Shown: positions 1 to 12,024 of the stretch, piece by piece
How positions within the stretch are numbered: position 1 is the stretch's first letter
Layout of the letters: each line of letters starts with the position of its first letter
DNA from: Uloborus plumipes
Lineage: Eukaryota; Arthropoda; Arachnida; Araneae; Uloboridae
DNA: 64,000 nt
Reading direction: 5' to 3'
NCBI GenBank assembly: GCA_038373865.1
Contig: JAXGGA010002819.1
Span: forward strand, 49,983 to 113,982
The notes under the pieces: model-generated
Databases searched by the model: none
Told to the model about the DNA's origin: nothing
Seen by the model: only the letters and a program-made list of their open reading frames with translations
Position numbers and translations under genes: made by a program

Positions 1-177
1 TTTCCCTAAAATTAAAAGAAGAAAATGTTCTAGCAAATATTTAGTTACTTCTGCAAAATCAAATCATATAGAGTTTCTGCTAAATTTTAATCGTTATTGC
101 TAAACATCTAATAGGATTGTATTTAATTTGATTCATCAAGTAAAAATTCTGCGCATGATAAAAAAAATAAACACGTT

Positions 178-697
178 TTAACCCATTAATGCCTAGCGTC
201 CCTTTTTAGGGACGGTCCAAAAAAGGGTCTGAATTTCCCCAAAATGAACATTTCATCCAAATAATAGTGTTCAATTAGAACCTTGGTATTATTTCAATTC
301 GGTAGTAACAGAGTGCAGCACATAGCCATTGTAAAGTGCGTTCTATGGCCGTTTTAATATGATCTTTATCAAAAATGACATCGTTCACAATCTCGAGAAA
401 AAAGCTAAGTTTTCAAAACTATTCCCAAATTCACAGTTTATGTTAATTGCTGATTTTATTTCTTCTTATAAAATGTCTTTTTAAATATTATATCGTAGGC
501 AGAAAAACATTTAGAGAAAAAAGTATGTACCCTCTGGGGTCTATCGTAACTTTTAAGGGACGATTTTTCCTTCCTTAATAAAAAAATAATTTTTTACACA
601 ATATTTTTTTAATTATTTTTCCTGTCCATTAAACACTATTTGTAACCAGTATACGAAATATCTTTGGGGAAAAAAATGTCAGGCATTAATGGGTTAA
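178..697 (+). mobile_element. piggyBac-type MITE, copy 1
   Basis: The unit is bounded by TTAA at both ends and has inverted ends TTAACCCATTAATGCCT and AGGCATTAATGGGTTAA. A TTAA target site with CCC...GGG ends is the mark of piggyBac superfamily insertions. It is about 520 bp, has no open frame and contains an inner palindrome GTCCCTTTTTAGGGAC near its left end. Two more copies lie at 8148-8668 (inverted) and 56613-57120. Confidence 0.8.
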
Positions 698-845
698 GTA
701 ACAATGTTTTAAAAATTATTCATTCGACATTTCTATATCCTTGAGGTGCATCTAATCAGCTTCGATAAACTCTGCAGGAACGTTTTTTGTGCAATATTTT
801 TTTTTTAATGATATCTGAATACAGATAGTACATTTTTTAAATCAA

Positions 846-909
846 AAATAAATAAATAAACAAATAAATAAATAAACAAATAAATAAATAAATAAATAAA
901 CAAATAAAT
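846..909. repeat. AAAT/CAAAT simple repeat
   Basis: Repeats of AAATAAATAAATAAACAAAT type run for about 64 bp in an intron. Confidence 0.9.
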
Positions 910-1638
910 CAATATAAGTTACATACAACCATTATGTTCGGATTAAAAATTCGATTTTTTTGACACTGTTTTGTTTGGTGCTTTGTTTCCTTAAAGATAT
1001 TTGTCGAAAAAATATCTTTAAGGGAAAATCCTCCTGTAGCATTAGTTTTGTTAATGTAAAATCAATCTATAAAAGCATTTTATAATCTTTATCAATCACA
1101 AAAATAATTAAGTCTACAAGCGTGGTGGTGCATGGGTACAATGTCCAGACTAAAAATAATACAGTTTTCCGATTGGTCTTTGAAGATATTTAGGGCTATC
1201 TTTTAAAATAATCACGCGTTGATTATTATCTAAATGCATGTTAAGATTAAATAGCTTCAAGCATTCAAGTTTTTCTGTTGTTTGTTGATTTCCGCGGAAA
1301 GATTAATTTTTTTTTTTTATTTAAAGCAGCTCCTTTTAACCCTGAAATACTGCCCTCAATGAATTCTGCAAAAATTTGCATCTATTATAATGATTTTATC
1401 TAGGTTGAGCATTTATAGTTTGCGTGGGTTAAGTTGTTATTACTATTGAAGATTGAAACTAAAACGTCTCGTACAAGTATATCTATTCTTTTATTAATTT
1501 TCAAAATTTAACGCAGGAGGAAATCCCATTAAAAAGGTTTCTTCAGAAAATAAGAATAAGAAGTAACTTGCTTACGTTATTGAATCATTATAAATTAACT
1601 ACTGTCATGTTGCTTAAAAATATTCATATCTCCGTTAC

Positions 1639-1755
1639 CTTTTTTCATCCACAAAATAGTTGGTGTTGGGGATCCACTTGCTGAGCAAAATAGCGAAACT
1701 TTGCTTCCCGCTACAACTTCCGAGTCATGAGGCTCTTGAACCCATATTGGTGGAG
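1639..1755 (-). CDS. sDscam: sDscam cassette D exon 3: first half of variable Ig2
   Basis: Exon of 117 bp, phase 1 both sides, acceptor TTTTTTAG and donor AAAG/GTAACG. It encodes APPIWVQEPHDSEVVAGS, the first cysteine in SLFCSASGSPTPTILW, and KK after the core tryptophan. It contains no ATG before its last codons, so it is invisible to a start-based search; it was recognised by its exact length and match to the other exon-3 copies. I found no exon 4 for this cassette to its left; it is probably just outside the window. Confidence 0.85.
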
Positions 1756-2221
1756 CTAAAAAATGGAGGTACTTAAATTTTAAGCAGAAGATATGAATTT
1801 CAGAGAAAAACGATGTACGAGAGTACGAAGTTTAACAAAAGTTTAATGTTGCCAATAAAAGTAAAGGTCTAATATTAAAGTGCCCTATCCTATTATAACT
1901 AATTTTTATATGTAGAAAAAAATAAACATTTAGTACGTTCTTACAATTTTAAAATTATTTGAGTCAATAAAAGAAAAAGATGCCCTTCATTTTCAATTGC
2001 CTCTCATTTCTTTTTCAGCCCCTTGTCCAAGCGGTCCGAATTGTTATATCCATTGGTTTTTTTTTCTTCTTACAAAAAAAAAGGTTATCCATAAAAGTAT
2101 TTAAATCCTTTTAAATACTTTTATGGACAGTTTTACGGTAACTTTTAGCATTTCAATTTGTTTCATTTGCTGTGCGTGTCTCGTGACGGCATTTGATTCA
2201 ATGAAAAAATATGAATAATTA

Positions 2222-2312
<91 letters not shown>

Positions 2313-2639
2313 GAGAAAAATGCGATTATTGCTAAATAAAAAGTTAAAAACTAATTTACTCAAATCCAACGGAGAGGAAAGATTTCGAAATAAATTGGAG
2401 ATAAAAAAAGCATTAAAATGATAAATATAACCTTGCAAACTAAACAGAAGAAAAAGACTTTTAGCAAGCTGAAGCAAAACTAACGTGTTTTAAAATAAAA
2501 ATATAAGCATTGCATTTTTTTTTTCTATTGCAAAGTATTGTAAAGCATTGCGTATTTCAATATTTTTGTCCTTCTTGTGCACATTTTAAGGGCTTAAACA
2601 AATGACAAACTTTTAAATTAAAATAAAAAAGCACCTTAC
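1756..2639. other. Intron between cassette D exons 2 and 3
   Basis: AT-rich; contains a pure TA microsatellite (2226-2308) and a short TTTAAATACTTTTATGG inverted pair near 2090-2125. No gene seen. Confidence 0.6.
2226..2308. repeat. (TA)n microsatellite
   Basis: About 83 bp of uninterrupted TA repeats. The Ile-Tyr open frame read across it is an artefact of the repeat. Confidence 0.95.
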
Positions 2640-2921
2640 TCTTAACACTTAGATGAGCTGTGTAGTTGTCTTCTCCGCTGTTGTTGCTTACTAAGCAAGT
2701 GTAATTCCCAACTGATGTTTCGTCAACAGAATCAATCACTAAATTTGAAAGCATTTTGTTTGAAATAACATTGATTGATGAGCTTTTTTTTAGTGGAATT
2801 CCATCCTTTAGCCAAATGAATCTCAAAGGTGGTTTTCCTCTTGTGAGCGCACATGTGATACTTGCCATGTCTTCTGTTTTTATTTGGGGAGGGAATTGAA
2901 ACGGTTGTATCTTTGGTGAAT
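2640..2921 (-). CDS. sDscam: sDscam cassette D exon 2: variable Ig1
   Basis: Exon of 282 bp, phase 1 both sides; acceptor CCTTACAG. For the donor I take AAGA/GTAAGG, which keeps the common length and phase. It begins DSPKIQPFQFPPQIKTED and carries the first cysteine in ASITCALTRGKPP, tryptophan in RFIWLKDG and second cysteine in SVGNYTCLVSNNSGEDNYT. It differs from the other three after the second cysteine, with NNSGED in place of the usual xxxGMDS or GFDS. Confidence 0.88.
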
Positions 2922-4171
2922 CTGTAAGGAATATGATAAGTAATAAAAATTTTGAGGAATAAGTACAAGAATATTGCATAAATGATTCTAAAAATATAAA
3001 CTCAGTGTAGAAAGTTGATTTCACATAAATGCCTTCACAAAATATCTAATCTTCCAAAAAAAGCAATGTAATAAAAACATGTTAGTAGGGTCGAATATAA
3101 ATGTACTCCATCTGAGTCAAAGTATTTTTTTTTAATTTCTTTCAAACTATGTTAAAAAAATATCAATTTTATATAAAATAACTTTTATGTAAATGCTCAG
3201 AAAATGTAGCGAGGTAGCGTCGTCCTAAGTGCTAACCAAATACATTAATGTAGTCAATATTTTTCCTATTCATACTTTGTTTCATTAAACTTTTTTTTTT
3301 GAGAAAACGTCTCGAAGCAGTAGTTGTCCTAAAATAAATACATCTGCAATCAGATTATTATTAAAATATGGTTTATTATAATACTTTTACGCAATTAGCC
3401 AAATTTTGTGAACATATTTTTAAGAATCGGCCTTTTTTTAAAAAACTGAGAAAACGAAAGCTATAACGTATAAGTACGATATACGAACTTTTCTACGTTT
3501 TCGCAATTTTTCGGAGCAGTTATAACATTATGCTTACATTTTGAATGCATCACCTTAGAAAAGTACATGTATTTTGTTAAGAGCAAAAACATTACGGTGC
3601 TATTGAAAAATTTTAGTCCACAAGGAAGATATTTAACGCGTCATGAGCATTTTAGCAAATTCCGAAATATTTATTTAGGTTGTATATAGTATGCTTAAAA
3701 AATAATGATTTTGGCATTTGAAAGAAAATTTTCAAGGAAAAAGAATCAATTTTGCGCTCTACCGATAAAGAATATTAGTTGAGAATGTAGATCGTAGTTT
3801 AAAACACTCTTCTCAACAATTCAACCTTGACAATATAAATTTAGTATGATGTTACTAAAACTTAATTTGTTATTGAAAACAATTGATGAAATACTAGCAT
3901 ATTTTTATTTCAAATCAGTTTTAGGAGTGCATTTCTTTAAATTATTATTTTTTTTTTATTTCTATATGAGTTGCTTGTAGATCTCAGATATATAGCGAAA
4001 TGAAAAACATAATGATGAAATTTGTAGTTTTTTTATGAAATGCAAAATGTGAGGTGTGACATATATTTACAAGGAAATTAATTTATTTATACTTGAAAAT
4101 GTAAACGAGAAGAAAGACATTTTAAAGAGCAAAAAACATGAAATTTTTAGAGAGATTTGAAATTAACTTAC
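2922..4171. other. Intron between cassette D exons 1 and 2
   Basis: About 1.25 kb of AT-rich sequence in which I see neither exon nor recognisable repeat. Confidence 0.6.
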
Positions 4172-4256
4172 CGTTTGAAGCAACTGTGTGAAGCAGAATA
4201 TAAATACACGGGATGAGCTTGAATGTAAGATTATGCCACAAATGCATCTTCTTCAT
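4172..4256 (-). CDS. sDscam: sDscam cassette D exon 1: signal peptide
   Basis: From ATG at 4256 it encodes MKKMHLWHNLTFKLIPCIYI followed by LLHTVASN, with a basic start, a hydrophobic core and a V-A-S end, and leaves in phase 1 at AACG/GTAAGT. A second in-frame ATG three codons later gives nearly the same peptide. Joining to 2921 gives DSPKIQPF at the start of Ig1. Confidence 0.8.
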
Positions 4257-4424
4257 ATCATTGATATGTATGTAAGTTGATCTTCAACGTTATTGAAAAA
4301 CAATATTTTTCCCTCTAAAATCAGTAAATAGCAGAAACACACAAATGATGTTCAAGATATTCAGAATGCATGCACTTATACGATGCATCAACGTAACGCT
4401 TCAAGTCAGTTACGTATCACAATA

Positions 4425-4470
4425 AGAGATGAACAACTAGCGCCACGCTTGGGACAAAATATGAAACAAA
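4425..4470 (-). promoter_or_regulatory. Cassette D promoter element (CTCF-like GTGGCGCT core)
   Basis: The minus strand reads GTTTCATATTTTGTCCCAAG and continues CGTGGCGCTAGTTGTTCA, core GTGGCGC at 4446-4440. It aligns without gaps to cassette C over about 40 nt. A possible TATA-like CGTATAAG lies about 60 nt downstream (near 4380). The core is 184 nt upstream of the ATG at 4256. Confidence 0.6.
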
Positions 4471-4811
4471 TTAATCTTCAAAATTGGTAGTACATCATAA
4501 AAAAGTAATATTTTTATAGTATTTTGATATATGAGATCGTATTATCTTTCTTAACATTATAACAAAAGTTTGTTTTGTCGATGAAGTCATTACCTACACT
4601 CGTATTGAAGTAAATATTACGGTAATACGAATTTGAGAAAAAAGGTAGAAAGGCTTTCCTTTGGTACATACTAGTTCTGATTCAAATAGGTTTTTCCAAG
4701 TTTTCATATTCAAAACATTGTAGAGCTTTGTGTACAAATGAGCTGTTCTGCTGAACTGCAAAAATGAACTGTTGTTTTTACAATATATTACTTGCAGCGG
4801 AGGTTCCACTT

Positions 4812-5197
4812 AAAAACTGTAATATGCACAGTAAAAAACTAAAACTAGTAATATAAGTTTCTTACAACTTTAGTAACTAGTAATATAAGTTAGCAACTTT
4901 ACAGATTATTGCCATGAAATTTAGCTGCATTATACTGTAAAAACAACAGTATAATATTGGCAGCATAGATTCCAGTTTAAAACTGTAAAATGCACGGTAG
5001 TAAACTGTAAAACCGGCAATTTTACAGTTTAGTACTGTAAACTAGTAAACTACTGTAAAAGTATCAATTTTTCAGTTTATTACTGTAAAATTAGCAATTT
5101 TTCAGTTTATTACTGTAAAATTAGCAATTTTTACAGTTTATTACTACAAAATTAGCCGTATTTACTATAAAAACAAAATTCTTTTTTTACAGTGGAC
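4812..5197. repeat. ACTGTAAA-rich repeat block between cassettes C and D
   Basis: Many copies of ACTGTAAA and its reverse TTTACAGT alternate in both orientations. A run near 5040-5150 repeats ACTGTAAAATTAGCAATTTT three times with small changes. The outer parts (AACTGTAATATGCACAGTAA at left, TTTTTTTACAGTGG at right) look like inverted ends, suggesting a decayed MITE with an inner minisatellite. It lies between the exon 4 of cassette C and the promoter of cassette D. Confidence 0.6.
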
Positions 5198-5292
5198 AGA
5201 CGATTTTGGTGACAAATATACAGATATGAGAGTTGCTAGAATCTAGTCTTTACTCTCTAAATATGAAAAAATACAAAAATATAGAAAATTAC

Positions 5293-5439
5293 CAAAAACA
5301 ACTAAGTTAAATATCTTCTCAATGGACAGCCCAATGCCATTGTCTGCTGAACAAATATATTTCCCTTCCTGATGCTTCTGGACGGGTTTCAAATGCATGG
5401 TGCCATTTTCAGCTTCTTGAACTATTAAATCCTTTTGAT
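5293..5439 (-). CDS. sDscam: sDscam cassette C exon 4: second half of variable Ig2
   Basis: Exon of 147 bp, phase 1 both sides; acceptor TTTCTAG, donor TTTG/GTAATT. It reads DQKDLIVQEAENGTMHLK, then the second cysteine in HQEGKYICSADNGIGLS, and ends KIFNLVVF. It has no ATG in a useful place and is under 50 codons, so it is easily missed by open-frame searches; it was found by matching length, phase and the K-Y-I-C-S-A motif to the sister exons. It is the shortest exon 4 seen. Confidence 0.83.
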
Positions 5440-6891
5440 CTAGAAAGAATAACTTCTAGTGAGGGAGTCAGCAGGAAAATTATATAAAAATACATGCGTT
5501 AAATTTAAAGTATGAAAATACTCATTTCTAATCAACTCACATAATGTCGCTAATAGTTTTGCAACTATACGGACATTGATGGAAGCAAACCGATTTTTTA
5601 GCATAAATGAAAGCTACTAGTATAAAAAATATTTTGTAACTTACGAATGGCTTTTTGTTCAACTAAAGAGAAACAAAAATTGATATGCAAAGATAAATGA
5701 CAAAACTAGATCCGAAAAATGTAACAAAGAAGAGGGGGGGGGGGGTATCATAGCAAATTTTTTGGTTGTTGCACATTTTAACATGAAGTCGACCCTTCAA
5801 CAACATTTTAATGACATAATTATCTAGAGTACATTATTCATGAAAAAACCACTTTACACGTGTCTCTAGTCTTAATAGTCTTCAAAATCGTGCGAGTGCT
5901 TTTTTTTTTCTTTTTTTTTTTTTTTTTTTTCATGGCTGTACCAGAAGTTTTAGCATAAAACTTTCTAGGAATATCGCATAATTCACAAGGCCAGAGTTTA
6001 TAAATATTTAGAAGAAAAAATCATCCATGTTTGCGCATAAAGTTTTGAGCAAATTCAGGTCAAAATTTTGTTGATTAGTAATCGCAGTATTGCATACGAA
6101 TAAACGTGTGAAAAGTAAAGGCACACAGGCGATGAAATTACTGCACAAATAATGACATCAAAGAATAATAATAATAATATAAACTGCTCTAAATACATTA
6201 ATCATTGCCATTGCCAAGAGAAAATATTAAAATAGATCTTCATTCTCTCAAAACTGTAAAATCACCTAAGCATTTTTAATTCTTCAAAAACTATTGGAGA
6301 TTAACGTATTATTTAACCTATCGTGTGTTTCCTGTTTAATTTGCAAAAAAAGCATGCATGTGATAAAAAGTTATCTTAGTTCGTCAATCACTAAAATGAG
6401 AAAAACAAAAGTAAGGTTTTTACTTCTAATTTCATAAATAAAATGTTATAAATATTTATATTCTTCCTGCCTAAATTACTATCCCATTTTTGTTATTCAA
6501 TTTAAAAATTTGAAATAATACTAAAATATTCAATCCTGTGTTTTGCTTAGGCTAACAAGTTAGCAGGAGAAAAAAAGAAAAAACTAATAAAATATGTTTT
6601 AAAAATAACTTCATTTCATTTTGTGGAAATAATTTACGGTAATAATTTTCACTACATTCACTTGTTTTGTATATTCTTAAAAATATATCACATACTAAGT
6701 AAAATCAATCAAAATTTAACATGTTAAGTTTAAAAAAAAAATATCCACATGAACCAACGTATGAAATTTGAATGACGTAAAAGTTGCAAAGCATCACATT
6801 ACAAAGTCTTTAATAGTATCGAGTAGTAATATCAAATCTTTAATTGATTCGCTTACCATATAGAACTGAACATAAAAACAAAATAAAATAC
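5440..6891. other. Intron between cassette C exons 3 and 4
   Basis: AT-rich, with a G homopolymer near 5733-5746 and a T-rich run near 5900-5930. No exon or named repeat seen. Confidence 0.6.
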
Positions 6892-7008
6892 CTGACTTTC
6901 TAAACGATATTTTAGGGCTTGGTGTCCCAGTAGCTGAGCAAAGAATTCGAACACTTTCTCCTTCAATGGCTTCAATGTCATGGGGCTCATTGGCCCATGA
7001 TGGTGGGG
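6892..7008 (-). CDS. sDscam: sDscam cassette C exon 3: first half of variable Ig2, core Trp replaced
   Basis: Exon of 117 bp, phase 1 both sides; acceptor TTTTTTAG, donor TCAG/GTATTT. It begins APPSWANEPHDIEAIEGES and has the first cysteine in RILCSATGTPSPKISF. Where cassettes A, B and D have the invariant strand-C tryptophan of Ig domains, this copy has phenylalanine (KISFRKS). The frame, splice sites and cysteine are intact, so the exon looks functional rather than decayed; Phe can fill a hydrophobic core but this is rare in Ig folds. Confidence 0.87.
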
Positions 7009-7756
7009 CTAAAAAAATGTACAATTAGATAGGTTTAAGAAGTTTTTAATTAGCAATAAATAACTGCTAATTATGTTACTTTATATTGGATTTCAAAGAT
7101 AAGCATACGTTAATAAAATGCAGTAATGTATGAAGATCTATATTTTCTACCTGTATATTATCAAATGAATCAAATAAATATAAATTGTACTTATTTATTT
7201 TTTCTTGTAACTAAGCACTGTTATTATTACGAAAAAAATCATGCAATTATTTTGTAGTGTTTTATATGGCTATATACATAATGATTTTTTAACAACAACT
7301 GTTTAAATATAACGAGAGCAAATCTTAATATTTAAAATCAAAATACAAAGAAACCACCTAAATTATTCAAAAATCACTTGAAAATATAATGTAGGATGCA
7401 CAGTATATTATATATTATGAGATATATAATATTCAAATGCTACCAAAATCACCAGACTATCACCTACCAAGACCTGAACCAAAGTCTTATGATTTAAATT
7501 CAACAAAATGTATGCTTAAGCAATAATAAAATTATGAGATGAAGATGATTCAAATTAGAGAAATTTTAATGTAATATTAACTTAAGAACAGAGAAAAGTA
7601 AACAAGTTCTGTTAAAAATTACACAAATGACTGAACTTTTACCTTGCGTGTTAATATACGTAACTCTAAAACAAGATTCGATCTCTTAAAAACGAGAGCA
7701 CATATTTTTCTACAACTAATTAATAAATTTTTAATAGGAAAAGTCGACGAGGTTAC
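7009..7756. other. Intron between cassette C exons 2 and 3
   Basis: About 750 bp of AT-rich sequence; I see nothing in it. Confidence 0.6.
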
Positions 7757-8038
7757 CTTTTACTGTTAAAAAAGCTGAAAAGCTATCCATTCCATGAGGT
7801 CCACTTACAACACATGTATAGTTTCCAATAGATGATTCGGTAACTGGATCAAATACTATGTTGGAGAATTTTTCGTCCATTTTGATGCTTACTGTTTTAC
7901 TACTTTTTAAGAGGTGTCCATTCCTGTACCATTTATAAGAAATAGGAGATCCACCACGCATTATCATGCACGTAATTATGGTTTTGTCTCCTATTTGAAT
8001 ATTTTGAGGAAATTGAAATGGTTGGATTTTTGGTGATT
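7757..8038 (-). CDS. sDscam: sDscam cassette C exon 2: variable Ig1
   Basis: Exon of 282 bp, phase 1 both sides; acceptor TTTTTAG, donor AAAG/GTAACC. It begins ESPKIQPFQFPQNIQIGD and carries the first cysteine in TIITCMIMRGGSP, tryptophan in SYKWYRNGH and second cysteine in SIGNYTCVVSGPHGMDSFS. The G strand is AFLTVK. All Ig core residues are present. A piggyBac-type MITE lies in the intron just upstream (8148-8668). Confidence 0.9.
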
Positions 8039-8147
8039 CTAAAAAGGAATACACATACCTATTAATAATCAAAGGAGCATTAATGCATACATCAAATATA
8101 TATATTCATTATAGCAACAATTTATGATTATCTTGTTTATTGATTTT

Positions 8148-8668
8148 TTAACCCATTAATGCCTGAATATTTTTTTCCAAAGATATTTTGTATACTGGTT
8201 ACAAACGGTGTTTAATGGACAGGAAAAATAATGAAAAAAATATTATGTAAAAAATAATTGTTTTATTAAGGAAAGAAAAATCGTCCCTCAAAAGTTACGA
8301 TAGACCCCAGAGGGTACATACTTGTTTTACTCAAATTTTTTTCTGCCTGCGATATAATATTTAAAAAGACATTTTATAAGAAGAAATAAAATCAGCAATT
8401 AACATAAACTGGGAAGCTAGGAATAACTTTGAAAACTTAGCTTTTTTCCTTGAGATTGTGAACGATGTCATTTTTGATAAAGATCATATTAAAACTGCTA
8501 CAGAACACACTTTACAATGGTTATGTGCTGCAGTCTGTTAATAACGGATTAAAAAAACACCAAGGTACTAATTGAACACTATTATTTGGTTGAACTGTTC
8601 ATTTTGGGGAAATTCGGACCCTTTTTTGGACCTTCCTTTTAAAAGGACGCTTGGCAGTAATAGGTTAA
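8148..8668 (-). mobile_element. piggyBac-type MITE, copy 2
   Basis: Inverted relative to copy 1. Left end TTAACCCATTAATGCCTG, right end GGCAGTAATAGGTTAA with two changes from the perfect inverted repeat. It is TTAA-flanked and about 521 bp. It sits in the intron between the signal peptide and Ig1 exons of cassette C; the substitutions in its end suggest it is older than copies 1 and 3. Confidence 0.78.
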
Positions 8669-9164
8669 AATCAATTCATTTTTTTACTTTTTGCATATTC
8701 TAGGAACAGTTTGGAGTATTTTTAAGAAAAAGAATTTTAATGATCAATTATACTAATGATATATATTTATTTAATATAACATATAGATGCGAGGAAATGC
8801 TATGAGAAGAAATTTCATTTCTGAAAAGTCTTCAAAACAGTTTTCAAAAAAAAAAAAAAATCTATACAGTTATCATGAAAATGAGAAATTTATTTTTTAC
8901 TCTTGCCATGGGCCGTACGGGAAATAGTCTTACAAATAAAACGCTGATACAGGAAATTTTTGAGGAAAATATTACGACTTATTATTATGACTTATTTGAT
9001 CTACAATTTGACTAGTAACTTAAATTCAAAAAAAAATCGGAGTTTCTTAGAATTTGATGCGCAGTAGGTTCGAAATTTTTGACTGCTTACATTTTATCTT
9101 AAATACACAATTTTTTAATACTTGATGTTAAGAAAAAAGTATACAGTTAAGTAAAATCACTTAC

Positions 9165-9216
9165 CATTCGCAGCAGAAAGGGTGAAGATCATCATTGAGA
9201 TGCAAACTAAAAGCAT
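9165..9216 (-). CDS. sDscam: sDscam cassette C exon 1: signal peptide
   Basis: From ATG at 9216 the exon encodes MLLVCISMMIFTLSAAN and ends in phase 1 at AATG/GTAAGT. This is a short but classic signal peptide with a small-residue S-A-A end. Joining to 8038 gives the mature start ESPKIQPF. It is the shortest of the four first exons. Confidence 0.82.
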
Positions 9217-9434
9217 TTTTCTTGAACTACACTGAAACAATTTTGCAACACGTAAAATTATCTTAACCCATAGGTGATCTAATATCATAAAACATATTAG
9301 AATAAACTCAGATTCTTCGTCACAACCTTTAAACGAGATATATGTTTACATAGTGCTATAAAAAAGTACCACAAACTATGTGACGCTCGGCTTTATGCAT
9401 TATTGTGATCTAAACACGGTTCCGACTAGTAGTT

Positions 9435-9485
9435 CAGCTCTGAACTACCAGCGCCACACATTGGTACAATTATGAAACTTTTTCT
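9435..9485 (-). promoter_or_regulatory. Cassette C promoter element (CTCF-like GTGGCGCT core)
   Basis: The minus strand reads GTTTCATAATTGTACCAATG and then TGTGGCGCTGGTAGTTCAG, with GTGGCGC at 9457-9451. The upstream GTTTCATA block stands at the same distance from the core as in cassette D (28 nt from its start to the end of the core). An AT-rich ATGCATAAAG about 60 nt downstream could be a TATA-like box. The core is 235 nt from the ATG. Confidence 0.6.
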
Positions 9486-12023
9486 AGACTTTCGCAAAAA
9501 AAGATTTTCTAAATGTAATTGGGTCAACTAGCAGTTTTATCGAATACGAATCATAACAATGAACGAAAAAGCGGTTTGGTTAAAAACCAAAACTAAGAAC
9601 TAAATTGTTGCAGTATGTCGTGTTAGTAATTTTTCTCTAAAACTTTTTATGCTGTGCGTTAATAAAACTTAACAATTAATTAAAATGAATAAGAAAAAAA
9701 AATATTTTTTTTCGCATTGGATATTTATAAAACTAAGGATATGAATATCGTACTGAATATTTGATCATCTATCATCATTATCTGTAGTTATTATTTAACT
9801 TACTGGAATTTTCTTAAACGGCATTAAATGTCTGACCATCATAGACGCACAATAAGAGTATTTTGTTGATAGTAACTGCTAATTCTGAAAAATATTTATG
9901 ATCGAGACATTCATAAACACTATGAAAGTAAAATTTCAAAAATATTAACATCAAATTATTAATTAGTTTCAGTTGAAAAGTTCAATTCCCTGGTGTTGGA
10001 AAGGTATATTATACATGTAACACAAATTCCTCAGGTAAAAGTATTCATTCACACAAAAAAGTAGGAACATTCATACGTTATACCTGAGAATGCATCATGT
10101 TATACTTCAGTTTGTTAAACTGTTTCATTTTTAGTATAAATTATTTACTTGATCGCTGTCATTGCCAGAATATTATCAATTACACCAGTCATAAAGTAAT
10201 GCACAGCCGTTTAAAAAAGAAAAACATTTTTAAACTTATCCCACTCTGTTGTATTGTTGAGTATTTTTTAACTGCTGCAATAAAGTGTCAAAGTTTAACA
10301 GTTTCAAAAACGTCAAAGGAAGGAAAAGGGACAATTCATACAGCAAAATAGCATTAGTGAGTGTATTGGTTATGCGTTAGTAGAATTCATACGTACATGA
10401 CGCTTTATTACATGATTGTCAAAATGAACCTTAAAAATGTCTTTGAAAAAACTTAGGATGACAATAGAAGTTAATTTTTAAAATAAAATAATTAAAGTGT
10501 TATTGTTTGCTCCAAAACTTACAAGTTTAAATACTTGGATACTGAACATATACATTTCCATAATCTCAATATGCGTTGAACGTAAATAACATTCGAAAAT
10601 ATCCTTTAATAACAAGATTTACCAATTATTGTAGTTGTACAACCGGTATATTCCACTTTTTAATAACTGCTCTATTTTCTACGTATTGCAGTCGTTTCTT
10701 AAACAGTGCTATTAGACAATAGTTTATTTCAAGATAAAATGTATCGGTAATTCTGTAAGTACTACTTCTGACTCATTTTACTTCTCTGAGTTTGTAAAGT
10801 CAGTTTCTGAAAAGTCTTCTTTGTAGTAAAATTAATAGTTTTGTTTGCTTATCTTCCAAAATCAGTTTAATTTGTAATAACACAAACTATAAATAACGCT
10901 GTTTACTATCAAAAAGTGTATTGAAACCAATATTAGAGAATTCTTAGATAGATTAGATAGAGAATTCTTAGATAGATTCTCTAGAGATTTAAGAATTCTT
11001 TATAAATATCTATATTCCGTCTATATAAGAATATTTGCATGCTGAAAATATAATCGTGGGCAAAGCTTTTGTTTTTCAATGTTTTTGTATAGTTGGCTTT
11101 GTTTTCTATATTTAAAGTACCAAGAATAAAACACTGCATTATAACCCATTTTTTGCCAATAAATATTTTATGACAGAAATATATATCTTTTAAAAACAAA
11201 TACGGTAACTTAAAAAAAAAAACGTGTATTGGCCATATCTTCATAATTTAAGGACTTGACTTTTTCAGAGATAAATTTTAAAAAAGGTTTTCAAACAAGC
11301 ATACAAAATAATGTATTGAATAAGTATGATATGCAAAAACTAAGGAGTAATTTATGACATTGATGACTTAGTTCTTTCTTTCTTTTTTTTTTTTTTTTTT
11401 TTTTTTTTGCAAGTACCAATGTGATTTGCAATAGAGAAAAAAATATTTGAATATCGCTATATTCCCTAATTCGTAAACTTTCTTGTGTTGCTGTAACAAT
11501 GATTTGTTATTGTTCGTAAAATACGTTGTGCTGTAAGAGAAAAAAGGTTAGTTCATTGCAAAAGAATGCGTTCCTCAGTTTCTAAAATGTTTGATAGACT
11601 TTTCATACCAATTTCATAATTTGTCTTTTTAAGTACTAATGACAAAAAAAATCATTTTTATTGAAAAATATAAACCAAAAAGTATTGCATCCTGTTAACA
11701 AACTTGATAACGAATAAGCGCAAATACATAACCCATAATTTCTAAAGTTCTAAGAAAATTCAGCGTTTAATGGAGAATGTGCTAAATATTGTTGCAAGAG
11801 CTTTGATTAAGTCAAACCGGTAATTCATAGCATAATATAAAATATTCATTACGCAGTATCTTGTTCTGTGAAGAAAAAAAATGGTAAGTACAAGTAGAAC
11901 GGACAAATGAAACTGAAATGTTTTTTTTTTTTCAATACATTGTTTTTCTCTGTATTATTTGACACGCTTTAAAGATTAATCTTATGATTATCGGGTAGAT
12001 TGATCAACTCGATTTAAGGTGGA
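9486..12023. other. Spacer between cassette B exon 4 and cassette C promoter
   Basis: AT-rich spacer with no supported exon. Near 10937-11000 short GATAGATT/AGAGAATTCTTA repeats occur, and a poly-T run lies near 11385-11408. A SINE-like unit occupies its right end (12025-12240). Confidence 0.55.
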
Positions 12024-12024
12024 A

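Larger units (their letters stand above)
1..1638. other. Intron of cassette D (3' part)
   Basis: AT-rich sequence with no exon I can support. It holds a TTAA-flanked MITE (178-697) and an AAAT/CAAAT simple repeat (846-909). I looked for the second half of Ig2 of cassette D and did not find it. Confidence 0.6.

Noticed and set aside
1..1638. Second half of Ig2 for cassette D
   Set aside because: No minus-strand stretch with the Y-x-C-x-A motif, phase 1 and 147-159 bp was found; it is probably left of the window.
2163..2477. 104-codon open frame with a long Ile-Tyr run
   Set aside because: It is made by reading through the (TA)n microsatellite; the rest has no protein features. The same applies to 49000-49299.
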